From contig NC_088795.1 in the NCBI RefSeq assembly GCF_011386835.1, positions 117,817,434 to 117,881,433 on the forward strand: 64,000 nucleotides of DNA. Reading direction: 5' to 3'. Below are positions 21,956 to 34,139 of the stretch, piece after piece (within the stretch, counting starts at the first letter, position 1; each line of letters opens with the position of its first letter). Source of the DNA: Chrysemys picta bellii (taxonomy: Eukaryota > Chordata > Testudines > Emydidae). Below the pieces are notes generated by a model. It did no database searches. It was given only the letters and a program-made list of their open reading frames with translations, and had not been told where the DNA came from. Both the position numbers and the translations under genes were made by a program.

Positions 21956-24774
21956 AGGTAAAGGGACGTTTGCATTGTCACTCACCAGTATGGCTGTCAG
22001 ATATTTAATTAAAAAGTCACTTTTTACATTATTTGACACAAAGGAGGGCCATTTTTAACCCCCCTTTTCCACTAGCAGATGAATGGGTGCAATAAGTTGG
22101 CTAAAACCACAATCCGGTTGGTATTACAAAGCCCTAACTCTGAAAAAAAGAAATTACTCAATGAACAGCTTCTTGTCAGGCCTTTGCAATGGAAAGTCAA
22201 CTGATTTTTAACATTTGAATGTGTCAGTTGCCAACATACTATGCAAGTATCATCATTTAACAACAGTGAATTTATAGTCTTTGCTATGAGATTCATCAGT
22301 GCAGTATCTGAGCACCTCACAAACAATAATACAGGTATGCTTACTTTACAAGCGTGTTGTGAGCAAAGATTGTTGCCCCATTTTACAGTTGAAAAACAAA
22401 GGCCCAGATATCTAAGACTAAATTTTCAAGACCACCCACTAATTTGGGATGCCTTGATTTTGGAGAGTCTTACTGCGTATAATTGCAGAATCAGGGCCTT
22501 TATTTATAGCCATCTCTAGATGAGATTTAAGGGCAACATTGATACTGCATTTCTTGGTCATATAGCAAGAGTCTGCTTCACCTAGATACAGCTGTCCCCT
22601 TTATACTCTCACAGACAGGACCTTACTCATGAAGGCATCACGCATACATCCCTGCATACAGTGTCTACTGTATATTCAACAGCCCATTCTGGGATTCTTC
22701 AGGTCGGGCCAGGACTTAGGGTGATCCTGTGCGGTGATGCTGTACGATACAAACGGTGATAATCAATTTGGGAGCTACAGAACCAGAGTCTAGCAACTTC
22801 AGTAAAGCATCCATTTCGTATTGAATTGAGTCCTCTCTCTTTTCGACTTCAAAGGACATTACAAAGGCCTAAGGTAATTCTCTTTTCAGAAATAAGGGGC
22901 CCAACTGGCTCCCATTCAAGTCAGGCAGAGAACTGAGCCCTTTAGAACAACCAAGGTATTCTAGTAGAGAAGACTTCATTGTTATGGAGAAAATGCAGAG
23001 AACATAATTTCAAGACAAATACAAATATGATTTAAATACTGCAGGGAATGTAACTTAAATGCCCTCCCTGAGATACTTCTGGATGTGTTGTTGGAATTTC
23101 TCCAGTAGTAAGGGTAACAAATACACAGTCTAGAACGCAAAACAGTATATTTACTAAATAAGTGACTGTAACACTGTTTCTATTTTCAAAATTGGTGAAG
23201 AGTAGAGATCCAAGAGGAAAAAAAAAAGATGTCTTGGCCACAAGATACTCAGAGTTAGTTCTGTCATATATTAGTATTACTCAACGTGACTAATACATTT
23301 GACATCTGTTAGCAGAAGCACTAGCAAATGCTGAAGGTTGAAAAGTGGAGAGTGAGTCCAAATGAGCATTTCAAGAGAAAAAATACCGACACTGTTAAAA
23401 GAGCCAGATTCACCGCCTGATATTTTTCAAAGCATTTTTCTTTCCTAATCTCCTTACAATAGAACACTGCCAATTCTCTGCAAGATCTATGAGCTTCACT
23501 ACACAATGCCTGGTGCAACGTGGTCACTCTGGCTGGCGCAATGGTCCTTAGTAGATTATGCATGTTTGATATAATTCTCTACATGTTGATCTGCAAACCT
23601 GATGACACTCTCAAAAAGCCACCTGTCTTACCTCACATCTCCATGAAGATTTTAGGGCTAGATTATGCCACTTAGGCACCATCAGAGTCATGCCATCCCA
23701 GAGAGCTCTCTGTGATTGGTGCAGCCTGCTCCCACCCTGAGAGTTCAACTTGCTTCATGAGGTGGGGGAACATTGGGGCCTGTTACCAGTTCCACTGAAG
23801 TCAGTGGGAATATTGCCACTGGCAGCATGGCTGGACCCATAGTGCCTGGGTGAAAGGAGGGAGCTGTCCCTGTGCTCCCCTGAGTACAGGGACTGTGATT
23901 GTTTCTGGCCTTTGTGCCAGGTGTGGAAAAGACATTTTCCTTGCACCGACACCCCTCACTCCTTCATTCCGATTTCACACCCATTGGAAGGTCCATCTGT
24001 CCCTTATTATCAGAATGCTGTAGTGGATTTCACATCACTCCAATTGTTATTTAAAAAAATAAATTCAGTATTAAAAGAGACAACATATATTACATGAAGA
24101 GAGAGTCATGAAGCAGAACTTGTAGAGCATATGCTTACTGGGTATTTTTACAGGGGTTCAATCCTGAAGTCTTTATTTAGGGAAAAACCCCATTGATATT
24201 GGTGAGTAAGGACTATACGATCAAGCAATAAATTTTGAAAGAGTTCTCAGAGATTAAATAATTTGTCCCCTGGACTGCAACTCTGTTAGCCAAGATAACC
24301 ATACCATCTCTCACAGCATAGATGCATTCTCAGTTTACTAAAAGCAACACTGCAGAGGTGAAAAAACCTGCAGATGTTTTAAAATTGAATTTAGTTTGCA
24401 GCTTATTGAGGAAAAAAATTCTAAAATATAGAAAACCTCCACTTTGGCAAGACTATATTCTCTATCAGCCAGGTCCCTGGCATCTGTCATACACCTTGAG
24501 AAACCTACTACAGCAACATAAACAGAACAGCAATCACAAACTCAAATGCAATGAAAACAAATAAAGAACAAATGGACTCAAAGGTCTATCCAAGGATCCC
24601 AGCCCATAGTAAAGAATTGGAACGTAAAGCACTTGTACTACAATTCCCATGAAGCACAGTGGCACCATTTTGAATTTTTAAACAATAAATTCTTGGCCAA
24701 AATATTTGGCCAAAAAGTCAAAATTTTCTACCAGAGGAAGGGCACAGGACACTATTTCCCCCCACAGCTCTTAG
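21956..24774. other. No firmly recognised feature
   Basis: A short SINE-like piece (ccattttacagttgaaaaac) occurs near 22380, and old palindromic fragments near 22420-22470 and 23640-23810. No coding signature. Confidence 0.35.
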
Positions 24775-24900
24775 TCAGTTTCACTATCCCTATTTTACAG
24801 AAGGAAGGGAAGTGACATGCTCAAGATCGCATAGGAAGCCATTGGCAGAACAGAGATTAGAATTCAAATCCTCCTGACTCTGTGCTCACTCAGCTCGGCC
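24775..24900 (-). repeat. CORE-SINE (MIR-like), reverse
   Basis: ccctattttacagaaggaag, gtgacatgctcaagatcgc and aattcaaatcctcctgactc are the core and head of a reversed MIR-like copy. Confidence 0.7.
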
Positions 24901-25935
24901 ACATGAAAATCGATTGGTGTTCCAGAAGTGTCTCTTGAAACTCCATAGCTTCAAAAATGATGCATCCAGACCCATTTTTTTAATATATAGCTTTTACGCT
25001 CCACATACTGCATATATTTCTAAATTTCGGGTCTGACAGAACATGTATTTAATCGGCTGGTAACCCAAGTGAAATTTAGTCACTGAAAGGGACTGAAAAA
25101 ACACATTTAGCTAAAATTGCTTTTGTAGAATCACTTTGATAGCTTCTAATTCCACACAGACTTTTGTTGCAATCATCCTTTCTTTGTGTATAAGGTGTTC
25201 AGCTTCACAATGGCACAGAAACTGAAATCCTCTGTGGATGCACTATTCATAATATTCTCTAAGAAGCAACTGAAATGATGCCAAAGATAATGCTAGCTTT
25301 TAAACTTCCAACTTGTGTTATCCAGTCTAAGATAGAGAACTTCAATCTTTATCTGAACTGATCATTTTTTAAAATCTTTTCTCCTTCCCTTTCTGCTCCA
25401 CCTCCGTTACAGACCCCCCACATCATGAGAATCTAAGTTCTATCCATGGACAGCTAGCAAGCGCTTACATCTGCAGTTCAGTCACAGCTAATGGCTTAGC
25501 TGATGAACTGAGCCCCATTTCCTGTTTCTGAATTACCGCAAACAGACTTTGATTTTTATCAATTTGTTCATGATTCAGAAATTCGCAAGTGTTTTACACA
25601 AACATATTACTTCCTATATGATGGTTCATGAACTATTCAACTCAGCTACACCTTTGGCTCTTTGCTGGTCCCAATATGCAGTTGGTCACCTAAGTCACAT
25701 GGCATTGTTTCTGTTCCCTCACTGGATTACATAAACAGGAAAAGAGAAAGCAAATAGTTTTCAATAAGGCCCATGCAAACACTTTTGCATCCATCTTCAT
25801 GCAAACACATTTGTACATATACACGAGGCTTTCACTTTCCACAACCACTCATGCAAGAGGGGGAAAAAAATCACCTGTAAGAATGGTGACAAAAACTAAC
25901 AAAAAGGGCCATGAACAGAAGCTAAGGCATAGGGT
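24901..25935. other. No recognised feature
   Basis: AT-rich, no motif-bearing frame. Confidence 0.4.
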
Positions 25936-25939
25936 AGGA

Positions 25940-26165
25940 AGGATGGTCTAATGGAAAAGGCAGTGGCCCAGCACCCAAGAAGCCTGCATTAAACTGAGCC
26001 ACAAACATGTGTGTCAATGGACAACTCACTTAATCTACCTGCTGCCTCAATTCTCCACCTGTAAAATGGGGATAGTACTTCCCTAACTCACGAGGATGCT
26101 GGGAGGACAAAATCCTTTCATAATTGTGAGGTTCTCAGATATTACTCTGATAAGAGCCACATAAG
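25940..26165 (+). repeat. CORE-SINE (MIR-like) with L2-type tail, forward
   Basis: Head ggatggtctaatggaaaagg, core ggacaactcacttaatctac, then ctgtaaaatggggatagtac and an L2-like 3' part with acgaggatgctgggagg. Confidence 0.75.
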
Positions 26166-26214
26166 CAAATAGACTTTATTTGAAAGAACAATCTTCCTCC
26201 ACTACTTCGCCTCA

Positions 26215-26345
26215 TTTAATCTACTCTTTGCCTCATTTCCTCATCTGTAAAATGGGGATAACAATACTTTTGTCTTGTCTATTTAAAGTGTACACTCTTT
26301 TGAAATGCCTAGCAGAATGGGGCCCCCACATACTACTTTGCCATG
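26215..26345 (+). repeat. Second CORE-SINE/L2-type tail fragment, forward
   Basis: catctgtaaaatggggataa followed by tttaaagtgtacactctttt and agcagaatggggccc. A partial copy close behind the previous one. Confidence 0.6.
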
Positions 26346-26399
26346 AAGACCACAAAGAACTTGACAGTTAAACTACTGGAGTGCTGAGACCTCTGCCTA

Positions 26400-26590
26400 C
26401 CAATATTGTTTCATTGTTTCTTTGTACTCTCCTCCCCATCATTTTATCTTTATCTATCTGTTATCTCTTGTCTTACCCATTTAGTTTGTAAGCTTTTTGG
26501 GGCATAGAATGTCTTTTTTGTTCTGTGTTTGTACTGCACCTAGCACAATGGGGTCCTGTATATAACTGGTGCTCATAGGGGCTACAGACC
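26400..26590 (+). repeat. L2/CR1-type LINE 3' tail
   Basis: gtaagctttttggggcatag, gttctgtgtttgtactgcac and agcacaatggggtcctg form the 3' end shared by L2-type LINEs and their SINEs in amniotes. Confidence 0.65.
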
Positions 26591-26960
26591 ACGGCTGCCA
26601 CTAGGCAGCAAACCTGACCCACTGGAGAAGGGGGCTAGTGAAACTCTAGCTCACAAAGGGTCACACCCACAAAGCTCCTGACCAGGGGAGATGTCCAGCC
26701 CCACTAATTGGCTGGGACGCACCACTTAAGCCAAAAAGAGGCCCAGGAAGTTGTCTGACCAACTAGGCTAATCCCTGGCTGGCTGCTATGGATGCTGTCT
26801 ATGGATGAGCCCTACGTCCCAGCCTGTTCCTGCGCTCCTTATCCCAGAACCCTGGCTGTTTCCAGTTCCCGCTTTCCTGCCTTGCTCCAGGTTCCCGCTC
26901 CTATGCCTCACTCTGTCTCCAGCTCTGACTGCTGACTTGGCACCTGACAGGTCCCTACAT
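26591..26960. repeat. Unclassified GC-richer repeat-like segment
   Basis: Contains serial cc-rich phrases (gttcctgcgctcc, gtttccagttcccgc, ccaggttcccgctcc) that look like a retroelement long terminal or untranslated region, but I cannot name the family and see no borders. Confidence 0.3.
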
Positions 26961-28040
26961 GAAGCTCTGGAATAATATCCAAGTGGACATTTTTAAGATC
27001 ATAAAGAAATAACATTCCAACTTCCTCAACAATGTATAACCCGGCAAACTGCTTGGTATTCTCAGACAATCAAAATGAAAAGACCAAGTGGGTTTTACTC
27101 TGCTTAACTGTGGTAAGAATACAACAAGAATTCCTTAAGGGCTGGAAGGATATGAGTCTATACAGGGACGGAATGGATTTCAGCTACAAGAAAATTTGTA
27201 TCTTGTAGAAAAGTAATTTGTGATACATAGAGTAAAACAGGAAGCTACAATTAACTATGGGAACAATTTCTAAGTTATCATGAGAAAGGGGTAAATATAG
27301 CAGTCAAACAGACGTCCAAACACTGAAGCACATACATCCAGTTACAAAACTGAAATTATGAAAAAATATTTCCCCCCACTTACCTGTGCTTGTTAAAGTT
27401 TAAAAAATTGAATTAAAAAAAAAAAAAAGCCAGAAGGCTTCAGCTGGTGTAAATGGAACCATGCTGCTTTCCACCAACTGAGGGTCTGGTTCTCTGTATT
27501 ATGCTACATATGTTAAAAATTTCAATTCAGATTTTAAAAAAGAAATGTTAGTATCAGACTTTACTGGTAATGCAAATGCCAGAGTGCATAACTGGCTCCT
27601 TTGCATTTGTTCCAAGCCTCAGAAACAAAGAATTTCCTCTTAACGTTGATGGAAAAACACCCAGAGACATGATCAATACTCTTAATTTCTGTAATGCAGT
27701 TGTATTGCTCATGATGAACAACAGGCATTTAGAGTCATTATTGTACAACTGAGCATCTGTTCCTATACACAGCAATATCATTTTAAACAAAAAGGAATTA
27801 GTGAATTGGTAGAACACAAATGGGCCTTATTAGTCAAATATGCCTTTAAGAAAACCTTTTAGGTTCTATAGATATTAATTCTCATGAGATGATGTCTAAG
27901 GATTAAAAGCCAATTTGAATTCACAAGGTATTCAGAAATAAAACCAAGATTCTATCCCCAAACACATTCCATTGCATCTAGATATTGCAACTCTTGTAGC
28001 ATATTGACTATCCAATTTTCTCTGATCTCCTGATAGCGGA
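26961..28040. other. No recognised feature
   Basis: AT-rich with an A run at 27415-27428; no motif-bearing frame. Confidence 0.4.
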
Positions 28041-28044
28041 TCAG

Positions 28045-28130
28045 ATCATAGGGGGCAACCCTGCTCCTGCTGAAGTCAGTGGCAAAGCTCTCATTGAGGT
28101 CAGTCAGTGCAGCAGTAGGGTCTACATTCA
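28045..28130. repeat. Palindromic MITE-like repeat
   Basis: ctgctcctgctgaagtcagtggcaaagctctcattgag...cagcagtaggg is a worn copy of the 'tcaatgg' palindromic family, with the second half recovering as inverted sequence. Confidence 0.45.
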
Positions 28131-28494
28131 CGCTAACTACAGCAATGGTGGAGATTCTGAATGCACTGAAATCAGTTGATTTCAACAAGACTATTTGAGG
28201 AGTAAGGTGCTTCTCAGTGTGAAAGTGGCAGAATCTGGCTTTAAGTGTTTATACGCTTGACAACTACAATGCATTAATGCAGACAGTTTATAATATAAGA
28301 AATTCATGGTCTTTAACATTTTGCTTAATAGAATCGGGAACCAGCAGTGTTCCATGTGTTTCCTATGCTTACTATATAAAATGTCTTGAACATATAAATA
28401 TGGAGGTTAGATGACTGTAAATACATATTTAGGCTAAAAATTTCCAAAAGGGCCCACTGACGGGGGAATATTAATTTTCAGTGCCTAACCTGAG

Positions 28495-28582
28495 ACACCT
28501 CAGGCTTGATTTTCAGAGATGCTAGAGCACCCAGGGCCATCACTGAGGGTGCCTACCTCCCCTGAAAATCAAGCTTGAAGAG
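28495..28582. repeat. Palindromic MITE-like repeat
   Basis: gcttgattttcagagatgct pairs with ctgaaaatcaagcttg at 28562-28577; 'gcaccc' and 'gggtgcc' pair in the centre. Hairpin about 80 bp long. Confidence 0.6.
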
Positions 28583-29095
28583 ACTCAAATTGGACACCCA
28601 AGAGCTGAGGCACCCCAAGTCAGAGGCCTCTCTGAAAATGTCACTTGACAGTTGTCTAGAGCAATTGCAAAGCATTAGATCCACCATTGCATCAACAATA
28701 GGAAACCACACTGGCTGGAGGGAATACGCTCACTTTCAAGTTATGGTGCCCCTGTTTATAATGTAAATTACAGCCTGGTACATATTCCAGGGCCATGTTT
28801 TATCCAATATGTAACTCTCCAAGAATGAACAAATTAAAGCAATTGTTTTACATCTGTTCTCACTCTGTAAAGTCTTTCTATTCTCACTGACTCAAAGGCA
28901 TCAGAAAACAATTGTACCCTTGAAACAAAACAAAAGATGATTAACGTGCAATTTAATATTAGAATTAAAAGATCTTCCACTCTGTTTAACTAATCTCAGA
29001 TATAAATTAAAAACATTTTCAAAACAAAATAGTAGAGATTCTAAAAGAATTAATTAATATATCACAGTTTTTCTTCTTCAGGACCTCGAGATCTG
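28583..29095. other. No recognised feature
   Basis: Nothing nameable. A short plus-strand frame overlaps the palindrome and looks non-coding. Confidence 0.4.
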
Positions 29096-29099
29096 CAAA

Positions 29100-29335
29100 G
29101 GTCAGTAGGCATAATTGTCCCCATGTTACAGATGGTGAAACAGATGTGCTAAAAGATAAAACAGTTTACCCAAAGTCACTCAGGAAGTCTGCTTGCAGAG
29201 CCAGAAATAAAATTCAAAGGTGGAATCCTGGCTTCACTGAAGTCAATGCCAAAACTCCCATTGATTCAGTGGGTCCAGGATTTCACTCCAGACCTCCAGT
29301 CTCCCACTCCTGAGCCTTCTTCACTGAGCCACATC
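29100..29335 (-). repeat. CORE-SINE (MIR-like), reverse, split by a palindromic insertion
   Basis: catgttacagatggtgaaac and gtttacccaaagtcactcag form the core. After 29286 the head resumes with tccagacctccagtctccc. The 68-bp palindrome at 29219-29286 interrupts the SINE. Confidence 0.75.
29219..29286. repeat. Palindromic MITE nested in CORE-SINE
   Basis: gtggaatcctggcttcactg pairs with cagtgggtccaggatttcac across a short centre containing 'aaaactccc'. Confidence 0.75.
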
Positions 29336-29446
29336 ATTTGATTTTGGTCTGGCTCAAAGTCTCTCTACTCCCTATCTGATCTTGGGTACAGCTAACACAA
29401 ATGTCCATGAACATGTCAGTCTCAGCCACTGACTAGTTTTTCCATG

Positions 29447-29880
29447 ATATTAGAGAGACAAGGTGGGTGAGATAATATCTTTTATTGGACCAACTTCAGT
29501 TGGTGAGAGAGACAAGCTTTCAACCTACACAGAGATCTTCTTCAGGTCTGGAAAAGGTACTCAGAAGTCACAGCTAAATACAAGGTGGAACAAATTGTTA
29601 AGCATAAGGAGTTAACACATGTTGCAAGAGACCATTCAGGGTGAAGTTAACACCTGTGCAGTACTAGGACAAAGGAGGGTTAGTGAGTTACAGATTGTTG
29701 TAATGAACCATAAATCCAGTTCATGGAATTGAGTCCATGATTTTTAGTGTCTAGCAAAGTTATGAATTTAAGCTCACAGACTTGTCTTTTGAAGGTGTCA
29801 TTCAGGTTTCCTTAGAAGACAAGGACTGAGAGGTCAGATCTGTTATAAAACAAGTTCTCTGCTCTGTGTGAGTAAACTGA
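29447..29880 (-). mobile_element. Penelope-like element 3' region, reverse orientation
   Basis: gacaaggtgggtgagataat, cttttattggaccaacttc and gacaagctttcaacctacac followed by cttcttcaggtctgg are the reversed 3' end of a second Penelope-like family I know from turtles. The following 300 bases (spacers with aaatacaaggtggaac and gtttagtgtctagc-like phrases) continue into its untranslated or late coding part. No usable frame. Confidence 0.6.
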
Positions 29881-30120
29881 TTGGCTCCTTTCTTTCATTA
29901 CAATTGTACTAGTTGAAACAATGCTAGAAAGTAAAGGCCTAATACTTTTCCCATTGAAGTTGCTGGCATAACACGAATTCAGTGGGAACACAACTGAGCT
30001 GTAGGTTTCTAGCAAGGTTTCAAAATACTGTTGTAATCCAGCTAGTGCAAGATCCTGAAGTCTAATATACCAATAAGACTGAACTGAGATCAATCATGTA
30101 AGGCTATAGAAGAGACTGTA
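29881..30120. other. No recognised feature
   Basis: The Penelope-derived block may fade into this stretch; the border is not clear. Confidence 0.35.
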
Positions 30121-30830
30121 GAAAAGTAGACTCACCACATGCGTGCCCTCTCACACCTGGACATGGCATAGCAGGCTCTCTTTATCTGGCGCCTCCTGCC
30201 AACAGCCACTCCAGCCCTCCAGTGGTCTTCCTCTTCTCATGACTCAGCTCTCTCGCCAGGTTACTTATAATCCTTTCAGGGTAACAGAGTCCAGTAAATA
30301 GAAGTCCAATGTACACCAGATCTTCAGCCCCCAACTCTGGGCCCAGTGGGCCTTACAACCACTTATCTCAAGATTCTCAAGAATCCTTAGCTCCTTGTAT
30401 TGGAGGTTTCACACCACTTTTCCCAGTGACTGGCAGGGGAACCGAGGCTCTCCCTCTCCTCTGGGTTCCAGGCCAGGGACACTGTAGTGACCAGTCAAGG
30501 TGTGTCTATTTAGATCTGGCCCCTCTTAAGTTTCCCCTGCTTGAGCACCTCCCAGGGCTCTCTCCCTGGAAGTCCAGATCCTGCCTTTTTTATCAGAGCT
30601 CACCACTGGAATTTGCTCTACCCTGGTAGCTGTTCCATGTCACCATTGTTTCCTCAGGAAAGAAACCCAAGACCTACTTCTCCCCCTGGGCTTCCTCATC
30701 CTTCTGCCCTGCCTTTACAGTAACCACTTCCATAGCTTGGTCTCATCTGAAAGTGATCCTGGCACATCCTTTGGGTGCACTACTAGAGCTCTACAGCTCC
30801 TCTTAACCTGTTCAATGCCACATTATAACT
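30120..30830. repeat. Unclassified GC-richer interspersed repeat, possibly LTR-derived
   Basis: Pyrimidine-rich phrases (ctctctcgccaggtt, gggtaacagagtcc, ccaactctgggccc, gtcccagg-like blocks) resemble a long retroelement flank common in turtles. I cannot name it, and the short frames in it have no domain. Confidence 0.3.
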
Positions 30831-30834
30831 ACAG

Positions 30835-31220
30835 CTTGGCAAAAAAGGAAAAATCAGTTTCATAAAAATGTTTGAAATGTTTTTCATTTTTCAGGGTTCA
30901 AAATGGAGCAGTTGTTTTTATGCAGACATTTTCATGATCTATTTTTCTATTCCCTCCGGCTCGCCCCCTATTTTAAATATGAGAGGAAAATAGGGTTTGC
31001 ATCCATTTTTGAAAAACAAAGCAAAAAGGAAAAGGAGAGAAGGAAAAATGGGGGCAGGGAGCACTAATTTGGGGGGAGCTAATATTTTCATTTTTCATTT
31101 TGTTGCAAAAGTTTTAAAACATTTAAAATTAACATTATTTGCAAAACCTTTTGATTTTGAAATAAAGGCCACTTTTTCAATTAAACCTTTCATAAAAAAA
31201 CAAAAAATATCGATCAGCTC
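30835..31220. repeat. AT-rich MITE-like repeat
   Basis: Begins near 'cagcttggcaaaaaagg' and ends 'atcgatcagctctgcc'; A/T blocks on the two sides are loosely complementary. Similar in style to 13.6-13.9 kb. Confidence 0.4.
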
Positions 31221-31225
31221 TGCCT

Positions 31226-31455
31226 TCTTCTGCAGCATGGGGCACGGTTAGTTGCAGGTTTAAACTACTGTAAATGGTGAATTCTCTGTAACTTGAAATC
31301 TTTAAACCATGACTGGAGGACTTCAGTAACACAGCCAGAGGCTAGGGGTCTATTTCAGGAGTGGGTGGGTGAGGTTCTGTAGCCTGCAATGTGCAGGAGG
31401 TCAAACTAGATGATCACGATGGCCCCTTCTGACTTTAAAGTATGAGTCTATGAGA
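31226..31455 (+). repeat. CR1-type LINE 3' tail, forward
   Basis: gtgggtgaggttctgtagcc, atgtgcaggaggtc and actagatgatcacgatggcc are the CR1-type 3' end, terminating in atgagtctatgag. A reversed copy of the same tail lies at 61.7-61.9 kb. Confidence 0.75.
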
Positions 31456-31494
31456 ACTGTTGCCAGTGCAATTACAAGCCATAGTGTAGACTGG

Positions 31495-32000
31495 CGGTTC
31501 TCAACCTGAGGCCCAGGGCCACATGTAGCCAATTAGCACACAGCTGCAGCCCAGCTCAGCTATGTACTAAAGGCCGGCCCCCGTGCTGGGGTCCCAGCTT
31601 CCTGGCAGGGAGGGGTCTGGGATTCCCTGCTGCCCAGCGCAGCAGGATTGGGGTCAGGGCTGCCAATCGGCCCATGGGGTTGGGTGTCCAGGGCTCCTGG
31701 TGGGCCCCCGTGGGGTCGGGGGCCTGGGGCAGGTCCTCAGCCCCACAAGCTCCGGGGCAGCCGCATGGAGGGGGACCGGGGCAGCCATGTGTCGGGGGAC
31801 CAGGGCAGCCAGCCTGCCCCACAGGGTCCGGGGCAGCTGGCCGGCCCTGCAGGATCCGGGTCTGGGGCAGCCACCTGGCCTCGCAAGCTCCAGGGGCTAG
31901 GGCAGCCACGTGGTGGGGGGTTCAGGGCAGGCAACTGGCCGGCCCAGGGTTGGGGTCTGGGCTGCTACTGCCCTACCACCCAGTCCCTGAGTGAGAAAGG
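31495..32000. repeat. GC-rich degenerate minisatellite behind a 'ggttctcaacc' hAT-like end
   Basis: cggttctcaacctgaggccc resembles the end of a hAT-type repeat. From about 31640, units built on 'ggggcagcc', 'ccggggcagc' and 'tgggg' repeat irregularly. Long glycine-, alanine- and proline-rich frames are open on both strands because of composition and are not genes. Confidence 0.55.
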
Positions 32001-32460
32001 TCAGGCTTGGTCTACAAACACTGTAAGCACAACCCTTCTTAAGAAAAACCCTCAGATCTAAATGAAAACACACAACCAGTTTGCTGAGGTCCCATCTACA
32101 CTTTACTACGTTCTAGTGTACATGGGCCTTGGAGAAATAAATTCTCCTCTGAAATCATTTCTTCCCACTCACAGACCAGTTTGAATTCTACAGCTCCTTT
32201 ACCTCCCTGGTTTCACTTAGTTAACAAAGGCCTCCCTTTGATGTAATAATCTCTCTTTTACTCTCTTCAATCCAATTTTAATTTCAGGAACTTTATTGGC
32301 ATGATAAGATGCACAAGTGCTCCCAAAGTTAATACATCGATGTCTGTGTATAGGGCAGGCTTGTCAGTGGTAATGAGCTAGATAGGTTTTAGATCATGTA
32401 TCCCACACGGAATACTCTCCATTTCTGATTCAGTGGCAGGATGCCATATGCATCTGCCAT
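32001..32460. other. No recognised feature
   Basis: Ordinary AT-rich DNA. Confidence 0.4.
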
Positions 32461-32463
32461 ATT

Positions 32464-32555
32464 GACCAGATCCTGCAATCTTCACTCATTCAAATAGTCT
32501 TATTGAATTCAATGGGACACATCAGATGAGTAAACATTGGAAGATCCAGCCAGGC
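32464..32555. repeat. Palindromic 'gatcctgcaa' repeat
   Basis: ccagatcctgcaatcttcac returns as gagtaaacattggaagatcc; centre 'ttgaattcaatggg'. Confidence 0.5.
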
Positions 32556-33362
32556 TGATTCTGTCACCTCCTTTTCCTCAAAGACATGCAGCACTTTTCT
32601 TCCTTGCATTCTAATGGGAAATCTTACTTCTGATAGCTAGAGGAAAGATTTTTCTCATACTTCTCCCTCTATATATATTTAAACAAGGAAGACAATCTCT
32701 CTCTGTCTCTCTCCCTCTTGCACCTGCACACTCTGAAATGTGGCAGAAAAACGACTTTCAGGATAAAATCATTTTGTGATGTCACTATGAGCTCAATAGC
32801 ACAGTAACGGCCCCCTCAGCACCAACTCGCAGGAGATTGTTTTCAATATCTTTCTCAGCAGTATTGCCACATCCTGCTGTGCACCAGGCGCCCATAGGAG
32901 AATGCCAGTAACTTTTTTGTAGAAAAGCTTGGAGGGGTTTGTTCAACAGAATTTTAATCTCACTCAAACAGCTCGCTACAGCACTGTACGTGAGATTTTT
33001 CTCACGAGGGAATGTGTTGCATATTTTATGGCTGTCTGAAAATTGGCTTATTCAGAGGCTGCATGATTTTTCACTGGATATTTTATTCAAGAGTCATGCT
33101 GTGCATTGTGACCCCAGTGGGCCTAAGTCCTGATGCTTTTACTCGGGCTCAACTCAGTAACGAGGAGGGCCAATCATCCCCCGTGGTGAAAAGAACAGAG
33201 AAGGGAACTGTACCGTATTCTGTAAGATTAGCTCAGGGAATTTTTGAACGCCTGTGCCACTGAAGGGCCTGTTGAGGAAAGGCCATTTTGCGATGGGGAA
33301 CACAAAGTGGTCCTGTGAGGGATCAGCAAATCTATGGTGTTGCATAAATGTGTTGTGGGGAT
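32556..33362. other. No recognised feature
   Basis: A short CT-rich tract lies at 32696-32722. No motif-bearing frame. Confidence 0.4.
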
Positions 33363-33762
33363 TGTAACGAGGCGTTCGCTCATCCTCGCACAAATCATCC
33401 AGAGACCTCCTTTAACTACAATCACCAGTGCTTTGTTTATTAACAGTGTCAGCTCCCACCACCTTCTATTTACAGACAGTTGTAAACCAGCAACCTGGGG
33501 GACAGCTAGCTTCTCCAGCCAGCGGGGATGCACAGCCTGTGGCTTCTCCCTTTCCTTGCTCTTTTCTTTTCTTTACCCCACCCCACTTCACTTCATTGCC
33601 TTCCTGCCAGCTTTATATAGCCCCCTGGCTAATAAGGCCCGCAGGTGCTTCTGTTCCACCAATTAGGCGTGGCATACCCAGCCAGCCCCAATTAATGCTT
33701 CTTAATTGGAACTGGGCTAACAGGGGCCTGGCTCAGGACCTCCTGGCCAGCACCTTGTTACA
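33363..33762 (-). repeat. Long terminal repeat of the minus-strand gypsy-type element
   Basis: A 400-bp segment with inverted ends TGTAAC/GTTACA. On the minus strand it has a TATA box (ctatataaag, 33612-33621) and a polyadenylation signal AATAAA (33436-33441) in the expected order, so it reads as an LTR on the same strand as the pol relics at 34.1-36.9 kb. It would be their 3' LTR; no second LTR is visible. The frames inside it are incidental. Confidence 0.7.
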
Positions 33763-34135
33763 GGAGACAAAGGGAGTGCAGCTTCCAGCCCTCTTCAGTT
33801 GAAGCAGACCAACCCATTTGGGGCCTGAGTGATTTAAGGACAGGACCCAAAACACATAAAATATGGACCCAATCCTGGAAACAGTTACTCAGCAGCCTAT
33901 ATCACTAGGACTAAATGCAGGTAGTAAGCACAATCGAAGATAGAAGGTTACATAGAGAGTCCTAGCCTGCCAGATACAAATGACAGCAACAAGGAGTGGG
34001 GTCAATCTGTCCAGGATTCCTCTTTGTAAATTAAATAAAGCTATGGCGTGAGACCCCACACAAACCCATATTCCTATTTATGGCTCTGGGAAATTAGAAA
34101 AAAAAAACACCACCTCCCTGGTCACCTTTCCAGAC
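33763..34135 (-). other. 3' non-coding region of gypsy-type element
   Basis: The sequence between the RNase H relic and the LTR has no recognisable frame. I see no clear polypurine tract next to the LTR. Confidence 0.4.
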
Positions 34136-34139
34136 ATCT

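Noticed and set aside
31556..32061. Overlapping long frames on both strands in a GC-rich stretch
   Set aside because: A degenerate minisatellite with biased composition; no domain, start context or splice logic.
33334..33802. Plus-strand frames of 110 and 124 residues
   Set aside because: They are antisense to an LTR with its own TATA box and polyadenylation signal.
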